A DNA stretch of 64,000 nucleotides from UBA6183 sp943372215 (GTDB taxonomy: Bacteria > Bacteroidota > Bacteroidia > UKL13-3). Below, in pieces: positions 63,955 to 64,000 of the stretch. The notes under the pieces were generated by a model that worked only from the letters and a program-made list of their open reading frames with translations, searched no databases and was not told the DNA's origin. Location of the stretch: assembly GCA_943372215.1 (NCBI GenBank), contig CALRXU020000006.1, positions 124,001 to 188,000 of the forward strand, written 5' to 3'. Within the stretch, counting starts at the first letter, position 1. Every line of letters begins with the position of its first letter. The position numbers were made by a program, and so were the translations under genes.

Positions 63955-64000
63955 AATTCCCCATCATTTCTGAGAAAAACTGCTAATTAATGTTAAGTAT

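Overview
The window is a 64-kb chromosomal piece of a member of the Bacteroidota, most likely an environmental Chitinophagales/Sphingobacteriales-like lineage. Four things support this: promoters of the TAnnTTTG type with TTTG-like boxes about 19 bp upstream; almost no Shine-Dalgarno sequences; several secreted proteins with type IX secretion (T9SS) C-terminal sorting domains; and an AT-rich, lipoprotein-rich gene content. The assignment below phylum level is inference.

Layout. 0-12 kb is housekeeping: the 3'-truncated clpC, an initiator tRNA-fMet with a tandemly duplicated tail and terminator, era-der, a small Ala-rich lipoprotein, rpmH-rnpA-yidD, an S41 processing protease, a TauE/SafE permease, an M28 peptidase, a SprT-like protein and small conserved proteins. 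12-21 kb holds a T9SS type B surface protein, then rny-zapA-coiled coil with two lipoprotein/hydrolase genes, a PKD lipoprotein, a T9SS protein with a CxxCH haem motif, and an outer-membrane protein. 21-34 kb is accessory metabolism and signalling: DoxX and a flavodoxin; a Crp/Fnr regulator coupled to a subclass B1 metallo-beta-lactamase; small lipoproteins; a KdpDE-like two-component system with a BBP2 porin but no kdpFABC; a WYL regulator with two matching candidate operators; and an unrecognised three-gene minus-strand cluster.

34-47 kb contains a Glu/Leu/Phe/Val dehydrogenase and a 3528-residue repetitive T9SS surface protein, preceded by a truncated relative. 47-52 kb holds anmK, a Tat-exported aminotransferase-fold protein, a TrpF-like protein lacking the catalytic Cys, an alkyltransferase-like (ATL) protein and a small hydrolase. 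52-60.6 kb is a tandem array of four paralogous lipoproteins in an A-B-A'-B' pattern, leading into an 1837-residue heparinase II/III-like T9SS protein.

60.6-64 kb is AT-rich and looks like an accessory island. It begins at a 35-codon remnant of a YifB/ComM C-terminus and carries a CoiA-like zinc-ribbon/PD-(D/E)XK nuclease with a long coiled coil (and a 315-codon ORF in another frame). A frameshifted one-TM mini-protein and a caspase-family protease follow, the latter close to the window edge. This nuclease/caspase stretch is the best candidate for an undescribed system, probably defence-related, but its function is inferred and it continues beyond the window. No IS element, CRISPR array or rRNA was seen.
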